The notes: generated by a model from the letters alone, not told the origin. A stretch of DNA of 64,000 nt from an uncultured Alteromonadaceae bacterium (GCA_947494925.1 CANLWS010000008.1:1-64000); one strand, 5' to 3'. Shown: positions 17,649 to 28,097, numbered from the stretch's first letter. Numbers and translations: made by a program.

Positions 17649-20039
17649 ATGATGGACAGATTAATTAAAGACATCAAATTTGGTTTCCGGTCGCTGGTTG
17701 CGAAACCAACCTACAGTATTATCGCTTTAGTCACCTTAATGTTAGGGATGGGAGTGACTATCACCATGTTCAGTCTGGTGAACAGTATTTTGCTGAAACC
17801 TTTGCCATTGCCTCAGTCTGAACAATTGTATGAAATGAGTTTTGAGAACCGTACGCAAGTAAATTCGTCCATAAGTTTCAAAGGTTATGAATCGGTACGG
17901 GATACGGAAAATCCTTTTCAGACTGTCTCCTTTGGGGCTTATGATCAGGGGGTGGTGATGCTAGGCGAGCAGTACACACCTTTGAATATGTTGATCACTT
18001 CTTATGATTACTTTGAATTATTTAAAACGCCTGCGCTTTTGGGCAGGTGGTACAACAAAGAAGATGTGGGCAAGAATGTGGTGGTGTTAAGTTATCGCAC
18101 CTGGGCTCAGAGGTTTGGCAAAAAACAGGATATTATTGGCCAGGCAATCAGCATGAACAACGAACAGTTTACTGTTATTGGGGTGATGCCTGCAGGTTTT
18201 AGTGATATTGGCGTCAACACCATCCAGATCTGGTCCTTGATAGAAGGGCTCAGCCGACCAGGTTTTTTATATGCCAGACTGAAAGAAAACCTGACCAAGG
18301 AACAGGCGATACAACAAAGTACAAGCATTAACCGCCTCATGAATCAAAACAGCGATATGAGTGGTGGCGAGTGGAAAGTGGGTTATCGTTCGTTAAAAGA
18401 AAAATCCATTCGTACTGTTAAAACTCCACTCATTTTATTGTCTCTGGCAGTGGCTGCTGTATTCCTGATTGCGATCCTGAACGTGCTGAATCTTAGCTTT
18501 GCCCATTACGGCAATCGTACTCACGAACTGTCCGTACGAGTCTCTATGGGCGCAACCCGAAAACGCCTTGTAATGCAGTTGCTTACGGAAAGTTTCATAC
18601 TATCTTTGGTGGGGGGAACCTTAGGGCTGCTAATGGCTGCCTGGGGATTGGAGCTGGTTAAAATGGTGGGCGAATCCGATATCCCCAGGATACAGGAAAT
18701 CGGTCTGGACTTAAGTACCATCATGATCACTGTTGGCCTGATACTGGCCGCAGCGTTGGTCACCGCTTTATTCCCTGCTTTCGCGCTGATCAACCCTCAC
18801 CAGTTAAGCCGCGCTTTGCAAGATGCCGGCAGCAAAAGTACAGGTTCAAAGAGTAGCCAACGCATCCGTCGCTGGCTGGTGGGTGCAGAGGTAAGCGCAG
18901 CAGTGGTTTTACTGATTGGTGCGGGCTTGTTGCTGCGTAGCTACGCAAATCTGATTGATGTGAAACCCGGATTTAACCCTGAAAACGTGGTGGCAGGCCA
19001 TGTCTGGCTACCGGATAATTTTGGCTCTCGGTCTCAACAATTATTGCATTGGCAAACTCTCATTGATCAAGTGGGGCAGCATCCTGATGTAATCAGTGTC
19101 GCTGCTACCTCTGCATTGCCTATGATTGGGACGGGGATTAATTATGATGTGACCTATACCTTCGACGAAGCGCCGCAGCTTGAGGGTGATTTGGCGATGC
19201 GAGGTGCAACTCGCGCCATTAGTGATGACTATTTTTCAGTGCTGGAAATTCCTTTATTGGAAGGTCGCCAATTTGGTCTTGAAGATCAACAAAGTGGCAC
19301 GCAGGTAGTTATTATTAATCGCGCCCTTGCAGATACATTATGGAAAGAAGGTAGCCCAATTGGCCGCAAATTGATTCTGCCAGACTGGATGGGAGGATCG
19401 CGGACCATAGTGGGTGTAGTTGGCAATGTTAAGCATTTGGGGTTACGTGATGAGGGTAAGGAGGAGTTCTACACGCCAATGTCTCAACAAATTTATACCG
19501 GCATGTCATTGATCGCGAAAACGAATAGCGGAAAAGAAAGTGAAGTGCTGAAATATATGACCCAGACAGCCAGCAAGTTAGAAGCCGCAGGGCCGCTTAT
19601 CCTGCCAGGTAAAATGACTGATAAAGCCGCCGCGTCGGTAGAGGAGGAGAAAATAATTCTGCAACTAGTCAGTATATTTTCGTTTTTGGCGGTGATATTG
19701 GCAAGTATCGGCGTATATGGGATCAGCGATAATCTGGTGAGCCAGCGGACCAACGAAATAGGAGTAAGAATGGCACTGGGAGCACGGCCAGCAAGCATAC
19801 TGAAATGGGTACTGATCAGCTGTTTAAAGCCCGTAGTATTTGGGGCTTTGGGAGGTATCTTACTGGCACTCGTGCTGGTTCAGGTGTTAACAAACATGCT
19901 ATTTGAAGTCTCTAGCCTGGACCCGGTGACATATCTGTTTGTACCCTGTATTTTAATACTTGTAGGTGTTGTGGCGACCTGGCTTCCGGCAAAACGCGCA
20001 ACTCGAATTCATCCTCAACAGGCGTTACATTATGAATAA
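17649..20039 (+). CDS. Duplicated FtsX/MacB-type ABC permease
   Basis: A 796-residue inner-membrane permease made of two MacB-like halves. Each half has one helix, a periplasmic domain and a bundle of three helices (first half about 20-400, second about 415-796). The opening DIKFGFRSLVAKPTYSIIAL and the loop KPLPLPQSEQL are typical of the duplicated permeases sometimes called ADOP. The ELSVRVSMGATRKR and EIGVRMALGARP elements mark the cytoplasmic ends of the bundles. A single polypeptide can therefore supply both transmembrane halves for the ATPase encoded just upstream. ATG codons at 17649 and 17652 are both usable. Such systems often export peptides, lipids or antibiotics; the substrate cannot be told. 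Confidence 0.9.
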   Translation: MMDRLIKDIKFGFRSLVAKPTYSIIALVTLMLGMGVTITMFSLVNSILLKPLPLPQSEQLYEMSFENRTQVNSSISFKGYESVRDTENPFQTVSFGAYDQGVVMLGEQYTPLNMLITSYDYFELFKTPALLGRWYNKEDVGKNVVVLSYRTWAQRFGKKQDIIGQAISMNNEQFTVIGVMPAGFSDIGVNTIQIWSLIEGLSRPGFLYARLKENLTKEQAIQQSTSINRLMNQNSDMSGGEWKVGYRSLKEKSIRTVKTPLILLSLAVAAVFLIAILNVLNLSFAHYGNRTHELSVRVSMGATRKRLVMQLLTESFILSLVGGTLGLLMAAWGLELVKMVGESDIPRIQEIGLDLSTIMITVGLILAAALVTALFPAFALINPHQLSRALQDAGSKSTGSKSSQRIRRWLVGAEVSAAVVLLIGAGLLLRSYANLIDVKPGFNPENVVAGHVWLPDNFGSRSQQLLHWQTLIDQVGQHPDVISVAATSALPMIGTGINYDVTYTFDEAPQLEGDLAMRGATRAISDDYFSVLEIPLLEGRQFGLEDQQSGTQVVIINRALADTLWKEGSPIGRKLILPDWMGGSRTIVGVVGNVKHLGLRDEGKEEFYTPMSQQIYTGMSLIAKTNSGKESEVLKYMTQTASKLEAAGPLILPGKMTDKAAASVEEEKIILQLVSIFSFLAVILASIGVYGISDNLVSQRTNEIGVRMALGARPASILKWVLISCLKPVVFGALGGILLALVLVQVLTNMLFEVSSLDPVTYLFVPCILILVGVVATWLPAKRATRIHPQQALHYE

Positions 20040-20083
20040 GCTGGATTTTGGCCAGCGGAATTACAAGGTTGGGCTTTTAACTC

Positions 20084-21478
20084 ATGAGTACAGGTATGTT
20101 TGAGGGGATATCCGGCTCCATTCTGGTGGCAGATGATCAGACACATATTCTTGATGCACTTAGTTTACTTCTCGAGGGGGAAGGCTTCGTTGTGCAGACT
20201 GCCCAATCACCTTCGGAAGTGATCCATCATCTCAAACGTGAATCTTATGATTTATTGCTAACGGATATGAACTTTACTCAGGACACGACTTCTGGAAAAG
20301 AAGGCTTAGCATTGGTTAAAAGTGTCCGAGAGCAGGATACGTTAATCCCAATAGTGGTAATGACCGCCTGGGCGAGTATCGAATTAAGCGTGGAGGCAAT
20401 GAGACTTGGGGCAAATGATTTTATAGAAAAACCCTGGAAGAATCAGCGTCTGCTCAGTCTTCTCAAAAACCAATTGGGATTGCTGGCTGAAAAACGCAGC
20501 AACCGACGCTTGTCTGCCCTGGCAACCAATGAAAGTGTTGAAGAATCATTGGTAGTGGGCTCGTCTGCAATGCAATCTGTTATGGCTCTGATAGAGAGAA
20601 CAGCAGGCAGTGATGCAAACATTTTACTGACAGGTGAAAGTGGCGTTGGCAAGAGCCTGATTGCTGGAATCATTCACCGCTCTTCGCAAAGACGGGACAA
20701 ACCCTTTGTCAGCGTGAATATGGGCGCACTGACGGATACCTTGTTTGCAAGCGAACTATTTGGGCATATAAAAGGTGCATTTACAGATGCGAAAAGCAAC
20801 CGAATAGGTCGTTTTGAAATGGCAGATACGGGCACGCTGTTTTTAGATGAAATCGCTAACATTCCCAAAGAACTGCAAGCCAAATTACTGCGGGTATTGG
20901 AAAGCGGAGAATTTGAACCTATTGGAGCATCCCGCACTCAGCGAGCGGATGTGCGTATAGTATCAGCCAGTAATGTGGATTTTGTTCAGGAGATTGAAGC
21001 GGGAAACTTCAGACAGGATTTACTATATCGGCTTAATACCATCACTATAGATATTCCGCCGCTACGTCAGCGACAAGAAGATATACTGCCTCTGACTGAA
21101 CATTTTATGCAGATATTCAAGCGCAAATATCGCCTTGAAAGCGTTGCACTTGGTGATCAGGCCTCTGCTATGTTAATGCAGTATCACTGGCCCGGAAATG
21201 TCAGGGAGCTGGCCCATTGCATCGAGCGCGCAGTGCTGGTTTGTATGGACAACCTCATCCAACCAGGTGACCTTGGGTTGGCTCAAAACCAGCAAAAATT
21301 GGATTTGGAAAACATGACGTTGGCAGAGGCAGAACAAATGTTGATCGAAAAAGCATTGCAAAGGTATCAACAGAACGTCGCTAACGCCGCAGTCTCGTTG
21401 GGAGTTTCCCGAAGCGCACTCTATCGTCGCATGGAGAAATACAACCTTGCGGAAGATATCAAATATGACACGGAATAA
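20084..21478 (+). CDS. NtrC-family sigma54-dependent response regulator
   Basis: A 464-residue regulator. The receiver (about 10-125) has the acidic pair in LVADDQ, the acceptor Asp in LLLTDMNF and Lys in IEKPW. The AAA+ domain (about 160-390) has Walker A GESGVGKS, the sigma54-contact loop as GAFTDA rather than GAFTGA, and Walker B GTLFLDEIANI. A Fis-type helix-turn-helix closes it (AAVSLGVSRSALYRRMEKY). When phosphorylated by the kinase encoded next door it should activate the sigma54-type promoter at 15576, making the operon self-activating. The GAFTDA variant occurs in working members, so it need not abolish activity. Confidence 0.92.
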   Translation: MSTGMFEGISGSILVADDQTHILDALSLLLEGEGFVVQTAQSPSEVIHHLKRESYDLLLTDMNFTQDTTSGKEGLALVKSVREQDTLIPIVVMTAWASIELSVEAMRLGANDFIEKPWKNQRLLSLLKNQLGLLAEKRSNRRLSALATNESVEESLVVGSSAMQSVMALIERTAGSDANILLTGESGVGKSLIAGIIHRSSQRRDKPFVSVNMGALTDTLFASELFGHIKGAFTDAKSNRIGRFEMADTGTLFLDEIANIPKELQAKLLRVLESGEFEPIGASRTQRADVRIVSASNVDFVQEIEAGNFRQDLLYRLNTITIDIPPLRQRQEDILPLTEHFMQIFKRKYRLESVALGDQASAMLMQYHWPGNVRELAHCIERAVLVCMDNLIQPGDLGLAQNQQKLDLENMTLAEAEQMLIEKALQRYQQNVANAAVSLGVSRSALYRRMEKYNLAEDIKYDTE

Positions 21479-21486
21479 AAGCAAGT

Positions 21487-22830
21487 TTGAATTCTGACCC
21501 ACATTCATCAGAACAAAAAGCGCAAAAGGCTTCAACGAGTCGAGCGCCAGGTCTTGAGAACAAAGTGGCTCTGGCCTTGATACTTTCGCTGACGCCTGCC
21601 AGCTGCATAATTATCTTGTTGTTGGTGTTTGGTAACTATTCGACCTTGTTTATCATCACCATAATCCCCCTTAGCTTAATAAGCGTTCTTGCTGGCGCAG
21701 TGTATATACGCAGCTTGCTGACAAGGCAGTTTTTTGGTGTCGCCAATGTGATCGAGTGTCTGAGAAACGGCGACTTCACTATGCGCGCAAACGTGAACGA
21801 CAAGGAAAGCGCCTGGGGTGAAGTAAACTTTGAGTTGAATAAACTGGCGGTTAGCTTGCACCACAAACGTATAGACGCAGTAGAATCTGAGATTATTCTG
21901 GACAAATTGATTGAAGAGTTTGATGTCCCCTTTCTGGTCACAGAGCGAGGAGGGGCGCTTCGGCATATTAATGCAGCAGGTATAGACTTGTTTGGAATAG
22001 AAAGGCGTGAGGTGCTTGGTTTAAGCGTTGAGCAGTTAAACCTGAATGCTCTGCTGGTCGCGGATACCGGAAGCATAGTAGAACATCAATTTCCAAACCG
22101 CAGCGGTCGTTGGGAAGTACGAAGGAATATAATCCGGCAGCACGGCACCCGTTTCAACCTGTTGTTATTGAATGATTTATCAAGGACATTGCGAGAAGAG
22201 GAACGTCAAGCCTGGCAAAAACTTATCCGCGTTCTGGGTCACGAACTAAACAACTCATTAGCGTCTATCACATCAGTAGCTGAAACCATGTCTACCAATG
22301 CATTGATAAATAGCGACCCGAAATTAAGTAAGGGGTTGGGTGTGATTGTGGAACGAGGACATGGCTTACAGCGTTTCACAGAGGCTTACACCAGTCTGGC
22401 TAAATTGCCTAAACCACAAAAACAAGCGTTTCAGATTGCCATCTTGCTGGAACGGATCACCACTTTGTTTAGTGACCAAGTGGTGTTTGATTCTTTTCCG
22501 GACTTTGTAATGGAAATTGATCCCGACCAAATAGAGCAGCTGCTGCTCAATATAATCAAAAATGCACTGGAGACATCCTCAGAACCCCTGGTGCGTATTG
22601 ATTGTCGCCAGCGAAATCACGGACTGCTGATAGAGGTGACCGACAACGGTCAGGGGATAACGAATCCCGAAAACCTGTTTGTACCTTTTTACACCACCAA
22701 GGCCCAGGGGAGCGGTATCGGGTTGTATTTGAGCCGCCAGATTGCTGAAGCCCATAACGGCACACTGTCGTTAGCGAATCGATCCGACGGGCAAGGATGT
22801 GTGGCAAGTATCTGGCTTCCTTTCATTTAG
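21487..22830 (+). CDS. Sensor histidine kinase, partner of the NtrC-type regulator
   Basis: A 447-residue kinase with a TTG start; no ATG is available before the first membrane helix and the regulator ends 8 bases upstream. Two adjacent helices (about 27-49 and 52-74) leave almost no periplasmic loop, so it probably senses the membrane or transport state, or a cytoplasmic signal. HAMP-like and PAS regions follow (PAS about 140-230). The H-box is LGHELNNSLASI, of the NtrB/NtrY type. The ATPase has NIIKNALETS, VTDNGQGI and GSGIGLYLSRQI. It should phosphorylate the upstream regulator and so control the ABC exporter. Confidence 0.88.
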   Translation: MNSDPHSSEQKAQKASTSRAPGLENKVALALILSLTPASCIIILLLVFGNYSTLFIITIIPLSLISVLAGAVYIRSLLTRQFFGVANVIECLRNGDFTMRANVNDKESAWGEVNFELNKLAVSLHHKRIDAVESEIILDKLIEEFDVPFLVTERGGALRHINAAGIDLFGIERREVLGLSVEQLNLNALLVADTGSIVEHQFPNRSGRWEVRRNIIRQHGTRFNLLLLNDLSRTLREEERQAWQKLIRVLGHELNNSLASITSVAETMSTNALINSDPKLSKGLGVIVERGHGLQRFTEAYTSLAKLPKPQKQAFQIAILLERITTLFSDQVVFDSFPDFVMEIDPDQIEQLLLNIIKNALETSSEPLVRIDCRQRNHGLLIEVTDNGQGITNPENLFVPFYTTKAQGSGIGLYLSRQIAEAHNGTLSLANRSDGQGCVASIWLPFI

Positions 22831-23130
22831 TTAGGTATTTGCCCTTTCTAACTTGCCATATTCCGACTCAATACCATGGGTTTAATATTCATACTTAACA
22901 ATCAGAAGGTAAGGTGTACAGTAACGGGATTTTTTTAAACGTTATGGAATAAAGTGCCTAATTAGGAAGTTCTGGAAACGATGATATTAGGTTGTCTGAT
23001 TTTTTTACAAAACACTTGTTAATAGACTGTTAAACCTATAAAAGAGCCTATAAAACAATTGATTATGAGTTGGTATGAAAATTGCTTTTTCAAATCGAAT
23101 TTTTCCCTTTTTTGCTGTAGGAAACGTGTA

Positions 23131-24084
23131 GTGAAGTTTAGTTTCTTTAAATTGTTTGGATGTGTTTGCCTTTCTTTGCTTGGCTCAAATGCCATGGCAA
23201 CCTCAAATACTCTCGGCGAGTACAATCTGATCCTGATCGAAGATTATAATTTTCAGGGTGGTGACGTTCAGGGTCGTGCTCTAATTGGTGGTGACCTGAA
23301 CGCAAGTGGCACAGCTGCTGAGTTCGGTAGTAGACTGGAAAACACCGACACAGCTATTGATGCGGTGACAGTTGTGGGCGACATTACTGCTAACCAAATT
23401 CGCGTATTGCGTGACAATAACCTGGTTTATGGCGGCAACCTGAACGTTGGACAAGTCGAACTCAATGACGGTAATGACGGTGCTGCGATTCATGATCCTT
23501 CACTCTCAATTGCCGACGTTGCTGCAGAATTGCATGCAGACTCTGCCTACTTTGCAAGCCTTGCTACAACGGGATCGTTTGCAAATGGGATCTTCAATTA
23601 CACTGGTTCGGGCAGTGAAGCGGTTTTTAACGTAGATGCGAGCGATGTTTTCGCACAAAATTCCAGCTTGTCACTAAACTGGGGGGTGGCAGAAACTGTC
23701 ATCATCAATGTCTCTGCGGAAGATAGCATTCCAGGTTTTGACATTACTGTTGGAGGCGGTGTAAACCTCAATAACGGGTTTAACGGCCAGGATGCATTTT
23801 CAAACATTCTTTGGAATTTCTATGATGCAACCAGTATCGATTTCAATAGTCTTGCGGTAAAAGGGTCAGTATTAGCACCCTTGGCAACGACTACGGGTGG
23901 TGCTTCATTTGATGGTGCATTTGCAGCAGTTTCGTACACTGGTGCCAGAGAATTCCATAACTTCGTGTTCAATTACGACAAGCCTTCTACAGCGACGCAA
24001 ATACCCGAACCGTCCGTATGGGCCATCATGCTGATGAGTTTGGTATATCTAACGCGCAGCAAGCGGAAAAAAGCCGCAGTCTGA
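23131..24084 (+). CDS. Choice-of-anchor A family protein with PEP-CTERM sorting signal
   Basis: A secreted protein of 317 residues. I choose the GTG at 23131 because AGGA lies 9 bases before it and it gives a neat signal peptide (KFSFFKLFGCVCLSLLGSNA). An upstream TTG at 23059 is open but unlikely. The body opens with GEYNLILIEDYNFQGGDVQG, and the beta-rich repeats with Gly-Gly-Asp-Leu steps are the hallmark of choice-of-anchor A proteins. The C-terminus is a PEP-CTERM signal: IPEPS, a hydrophobic helix and RSKRKK. An exosortase encoded elsewhere would process it on the way to the surface or exopolysaccharide matrix. The gene is followed by a strong terminator and then the PrsT-like gene. Confidence 0.88.
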   Translation: MKFSFFKLFGCVCLSLLGSNAMATSNTLGEYNLILIEDYNFQGGDVQGRALIGGDLNASGTAAEFGSRLENTDTAIDAVTVVGDITANQIRVLRDNNLVYGGNLNVGQVELNDGNDGAAIHDPSLSIADVAAELHADSAYFASLATTGSFANGIFNYTGSGSEAVFNVDASDVFAQNSSLSLNWGVAETVIINVSAEDSIPGFDITVGGGVNLNNGFNGQDAFSNILWNFYDATSIDFNSLAVKGSVLAPLATTTGGASFDGAFAAVSYTGAREFHNFVFNYDKPSTATQIPEPSVWAIMLMSLVYLTRSKRKKAAV

Positions 24085-24090
24085 TTTGAT

Positions 24091-24120
24091 AAAAACCTGC
24101 GTTAATCGCAGGTTTTTTTT
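24091..24120 (+). terminator. Rho-independent terminator
   Basis: Perfect 11-bp stem, AAAAACCTGCG and CGCAGGTTTTT, with a TTAAT loop and a run of eight T, just after the PEP-CTERM gene. Confidence 0.9.
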
Positions 24121-24258
24121 CATTACTCGATGCATCTTTGAGGCCGAATTCTTCTATACTTGCCAGAATGAATATTCAGTTAATATATGTCACCTTTAAC
24201 TTCAATTCACACCATTACAATACGTCAATCGTGAGTTTCAGCCAGATGAGTCAAATCC

Positions 24259-27099
24259 ATGCTTTTAAATAAGGTAGCCTTAAACAAGTTTGTACTGTTT
24301 TTCTGCTTGCTTGTCTTTTCGACATATAGCTCTTCAAACGGCATCACGGATTATGAAAAAGCAAGGCAGGCATATAATTCGAACCAGTATCAGGAAGCTT
24401 TTATTCATGTTCGCAATGCGCTGAAAGCACAGCCTGACTACTTACCTGCAAAAATTCTGGTGGGCCAACTTTTTTTAATTAATGGTTTGTATCAAGAAGC
24501 AGAAGTTGAGTTTGCAGACGCCTATACCGCAGGTGCAGATGTTAACCTGATCATAGAAGATTGGGGCCGTGCTTTGCTGCTGGCAGGACAATTCGACAAA
24601 ATTATTGAGTTCGAAGATGTGGAAACGCTGGTGCAGGACCGCTTGTTGGTCTGGCTTAAACTGCGCGCTCAAGCTTGCCTTGGAATTAAGGATGCGCCTT
24701 GCGCTAAAAAAGCCTATGAATCCATTTTAAGCACGTCGGCCGAGCATCCTGACGGACTAAATGGACTGGCAATATTGTCAATTCGTGACGAAAATCCAGC
24801 TCAAGCTTTGCTTTACGTAGACAGGGCATTGAAGAGGGACAATAACAATGCGCAAGCCTGGGGGCTGAAAGGTCAAATCACTAAAAACGATGGTGACGTT
24901 CAGCAAGCCCTGGTTTATCTGAATAAAGCGTTCGTTTTGGACCCTACTGACCCTTTCATTTCCAAAAACCTCGTGGATGCATATATCTCAGCGACAGATT
25001 ACGACACGGCAATAAAAATTTCTGAAGATATCCTAAGTCAGACGCCCGATGATCTGTATGTCATGTTTGCCAATAGCTGGCTGACAAGCCAGGTGAACTC
25101 ACTGAATGCAGCTAAATCACAATTAGAGTTGATCGCCAATAGACTAGCCAACGTGTCAGATCATGCCTTGTCGGCTGAGCCCTCTCTATACTACCTGCGC
25201 GGTATGGTGGGGTTTATGCAGCAAAACTTTGAGCGCGCCAGAGAAGATTTCCTTGCCTACAGCAAAGAGACTGCAGACGATCTTCAAACGGCGATTTTGT
25301 TAGCAAAAACCTATATGGCGTTAAATGATAGTGATTCCGCCATGGAGATCTTAGAACTGCATGAACAGGCATTAATGGATAATGTCCATCATGGGCTTTT
25401 ATTGGGTAACCTCTACCTTAAACGTAATCGCCTGTTTAAAGCATTCCCACTATTGAATAAATTGGCGGAGAAATATCCGCAACACATCGATGTTCAGATT
25501 TTCGCAATCCGAGTTGCACTGGCTCGCGGAAAGTCTGCAGAAGGTTTTGCCGGTCTTGAACAATTGCTTGCAAGACATCCAGAAGACAGAAAAGTGCTCA
25601 CGTCTCACGGCTTGATTAATCTACAGGCAGGGCGATTAACGCAGGCCCAGATCAGCATTGACCGTTTGTATAAACTCCATGCAGATGAGCCTTCCATTCT
25701 TAATATGAAAGCTGCTTTGTTAATCGTCCTGGGGGAATTTGAGCTGGCTAATGACATTCTGGACAAGGTCCTGGCCTCCTCACCAGATCTTTTCGCAGCG
25801 AAATATAATCAGGCCACCATCTTGTTTCATGAAGCCAGGTACGCGGAAGCAATGGCACTCATTTCTGCGTTGCTGCGGCGTCAGCCGGGACATATTCAGG
25901 CGTCTCTGCTGGAGGCGAAAGTTGTATTGGCTTCAGGGAAATACGATCAAGCTATAGAAAAGTATCGTCAACTTTTGCGTCAGTATGGCAATTCAGTTGC
26001 AGTTAATCGGGCGGCGATGTCGGCTTATCTTAGTCAAAATGATTATCAGCTTGCCCTGAGGTTATTAAGGCAATTGTCGAAGCTTGATCCGGAAAATCCG
26101 GATTATCCTATTCAAATGGCCCGTGTTTATATTAAGACCAGAGAGTTCAAGCGTGCGGGTTATGAGTTGGAAGGATTAGATGAACTAGCCCAAGGCAATG
26201 CCTCTGCCCTGGCTGCGCAAAGCCAACTTTGGCTGGCACTGAATCATCCGGAAAAAGCCTTGGCTTCTATTTACGCGGCACACCAGGTGGATCCGCGGGA
26301 TATTGGTTTACATCTTCAATGGGTGAAACTCCTTACTACGGCAGGTCAGTTCGAGCAAGCAGATGCTCAGTTGAGGCTGTTAAATCGTAAGCTGCCCGAA
26401 AATCCGCATGTCTTGTTTAAACAAGCTGAGCTTGCTCAGGCAATGCAGCAACAACCAAATGCGTTTGACCTGTATTTGCAAGTGTTGGCTATCGATACAT
26501 CCTTTGATCTGGCTTACGCAAAACTCTATGCGATAAGCGCTAATGCGGGAGATTTTGACCAACTGATTTCTTTATTAGAGAAGGAAGTTGAAAAATCGCC
26601 GAATCGCTATTTTCCGAGAAGCCTGTTGGCCCAGTACCATTATTATTATGGTGATCAACAACTCGCAATATTTCACTATGAGTTTATTCTTGAAGCAGAT
26701 AGTGCGCCCAATCGATATGCATTGCTAAACCGCCTTGCTGTCATGTACTTGCGGACAGATTTGGCGAAAAGCACAGCCTACTCAGAGAAGGCTTACAAAC
26801 TAAATTCCAGTGACGCCAAAGTCGCACATACCTACGGCTGGATTTTGGCGTTGAAAGGCAAATACGAAGAGAGCTTGCCAATTCTGCGTGCAGCATCAGT
26901 ACGGGATACCCTTAACCCTCAGTTGAAGTACCATCTGGCATTCACATTACATGCACTCAATCGCAGCAGCGCGGCAAAACGTTTGCTCGAAGAAGCATTA
27001 GCGTCTGAAGATAGGTTCGAGGGACGAGACGATGCATCAGCTTTATTGGATAAGATCGTTAGCAACCGACCTGCGAAAGCAGTAGGAAGTTCTAGCTAG
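24259..27099 (+). CDS. TPR-repeat protein, PrsT-like (PEP-CTERM system)
   Basis: A 946-residue protein with an N-terminal signal sequence (about 10-27) and then TPR units almost to the end. Clear units include YEKARQAYNSNQYQEAFIHV near residue 32 and later ones with the A/G/Y/P positions in place. The spacing and the long single-purpose TPR array match PrsT, the TPR protein found with exosortase and exopolysaccharide loci of PEP-CTERM bacteria. There PrsT is thought to aid surface polymer or protein assembly. A signal-peptidase lipobox is not evident here (FSTYSSSNG). Adjacency to a PEP-CTERM protein gene supports the link. Other large periplasmic TPR proteins would look similar, so the subfamily call is moderate. 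Confidence 0.75.
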   Translation: MLLNKVALNKFVLFFCLLVFSTYSSSNGITDYEKARQAYNSNQYQEAFIHVRNALKAQPDYLPAKILVGQLFLINGLYQEAEVEFADAYTAGADVNLIIEDWGRALLLAGQFDKIIEFEDVETLVQDRLLVWLKLRAQACLGIKDAPCAKKAYESILSTSAEHPDGLNGLAILSIRDENPAQALLYVDRALKRDNNNAQAWGLKGQITKNDGDVQQALVYLNKAFVLDPTDPFISKNLVDAYISATDYDTAIKISEDILSQTPDDLYVMFANSWLTSQVNSLNAAKSQLELIANRLANVSDHALSAEPSLYYLRGMVGFMQQNFERAREDFLAYSKETADDLQTAILLAKTYMALNDSDSAMEILELHEQALMDNVHHGLLLGNLYLKRNRLFKAFPLLNKLAEKYPQHIDVQIFAIRVALARGKSAEGFAGLEQLLARHPEDRKVLTSHGLINLQAGRLTQAQISIDRLYKLHADEPSILNMKAALLIVLGEFELANDILDKVLASSPDLFAAKYNQATILFHEARYAEAMALISALLRRQPGHIQASLLEAKVVLASGKYDQAIEKYRQLLRQYGNSVAVNRAAMSAYLSQNDYQLALRLLRQLSKLDPENPDYPIQMARVYIKTREFKRAGYELEGLDELAQGNASALAAQSQLWLALNHPEKALASIYAAHQVDPRDIGLHLQWVKLLTTAGQFEQADAQLRLLNRKLPENPHVLFKQAELAQAMQQQPNAFDLYLQVLAIDTSFDLAYAKLYAISANAGDFDQLISLLEKEVEKSPNRYFPRSLLAQYHYYYGDQQLAIFHYEFILEADSAPNRYALLNRLAVMYLRTDLAKSTAYSEKAYKLNSSDAKVAHTYGWILALKGKYEESLPILRAASVRDTLNPQLKYHLAFTLHALNRSSAAKRLLEEALASEDRFEGRDDASALLDKIVSNRPAKAVGSSS

Positions 27100-27314
27100 G
27101 AATCTGTGTTTTTCGTTTATTTCCTAGGCACTTCTTGCTGAACTTTAGTCGTTTCTGTTAGAATCCACCTCCGCTGGTACTTAATCAATCGAATACAAGT
27201 CAGCGATTTATCAGGGAAGATAATTTGAATCTGAATGAGTCGATTCAGCGCCTCCATTTTTGCCTCTCTGATTGAACTTTAATTAATTTGTTAGTAGTCC
27301 AACAGAGTAGACAG

Positions 27315-28070
27315 ATGAAATATTTAGTCAGTGCACTTTCCATCCTCCTTTTCAGTCATGCCCAAGCAGCAGGCACCGTTGATTATTTAAAAATCGACAA
27401 AGATGTGGTGTTGTTTTCTACAACCGAAACGAATTCAGCGGCCTCCCCAGCTTGTGTGGCAAACGAAAACACCGGTATTTGGTCAGCATCGCTTCGAAGT
27501 GAGTCAGGTAGAGCCATGTATGCTTTGCTGACAACGGCTGTAGCAAAAAATATGGATGTTGTGGTGACAAGCGCCAATGACTGTGCAGATGCAGATGAAT
27601 TTGAACGTGCTGAAGCTGTAGACTTAGTCTTCTCCGACTCTGAATCCACTGCTTCGGGTTCAGGTGTTGGCCTTTATAAAGGTGATGGCGTGACCAGGTT
27701 GGGTACTGTCATTGGAATGGGCCCAGAAGCTAACTCGTTTTACTATGCAAGTACCGAGGATCAAAATTCAGCATTATATCTTGAAAATTTCGCCCCTTCT
27801 CAGAGTAGTACTAGACCCATTTACTTTAAAGAAGAAAATTGCACCGGCACAATGTATTACCCGTATACGCCTGATTTTGTCTTGTCCAAACCCTCTTTGA
27901 ATGATGGTGAAGCTTATATAACAAATACGGTAGTGGCTCGTCGCGCTTACAAGTCCAGCTTCACATCAACGTTATGCGTGGCTGAAAGCGGCGCAGTGAA
28001 TACCTATACACTCTCGGTCTACAACCACCCGGTTTGCGGCAGTAAGCCTTGCATTGTGCGTTCTGAATAA
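27315..28070 (+). CDS. Secreted shared-domain protein A with unique C-terminus
   Basis: A 251-residue secreted protein from the ATG at 27315; an upstream TTG at 27288 adds an unlikely leader. Signal peptide ends SHAQA. Residues about 19-108 are the domain shared with the proteins at 28098, 31229 and 31887. It has a VDYL..D..VVLFSTTE opening, a conserved Cys (SPACVA), ESGRAMYALLTTA and a second Cys in NDCADADEFERAE. The C-terminal 140 residues are unique, Ser/Tyr-rich and carry four Cys (EENCTG, TLCVA, PVCGSKPC). The second gene follows after 27 bases. Function unknown; secretion plus constant head and variable tail suggests surface recognition or an effector family. Confidence 0.78.
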   Translation: MKYLVSALSILLFSHAQAAGTVDYLKIDKDVVLFSTTETNSAASPACVANENTGIWSASLRSESGRAMYALLTTAVAKNMDVVVTSANDCADADEFERAEAVDLVFSDSESTASGSGVGLYKGDGVTRLGTVIGMGPEANSFYYASTEDQNSALYLENFAPSQSSTRPIYFKEENCTGTMYYPYTPDFVLSKPSLNDGEAYITNTVVARRAYKSSFTSTLCVAESGAVNTYTLSVYNHPVCGSKPCIVRSE

Positions 28071-28097
28071 ATGGCTTTGAACTAGGAATTTTTTTCT

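Noticed and set aside
20760-20790. GAFTDA in place of GAFTGA in the NtrC-type regulator as a sign of lost sigma54 contact
   Set aside because: This variant is seen in working members of the family, and a sigma54-type promoter stands upstream of the operon.
22831-23130. Sigma54-type promoter upstream of the PEP-CTERM gene, as in PrsR regulons
   Set aside because: I could not find a GG-N10-GC element with an acceptable -24 box in this stretch.
27100-27314. Small RNA or riboswitch between the TPR gene and the shared-domain cluster
   Set aside because: No stable hairpin with a T tract and no known riboswitch core could be seen.
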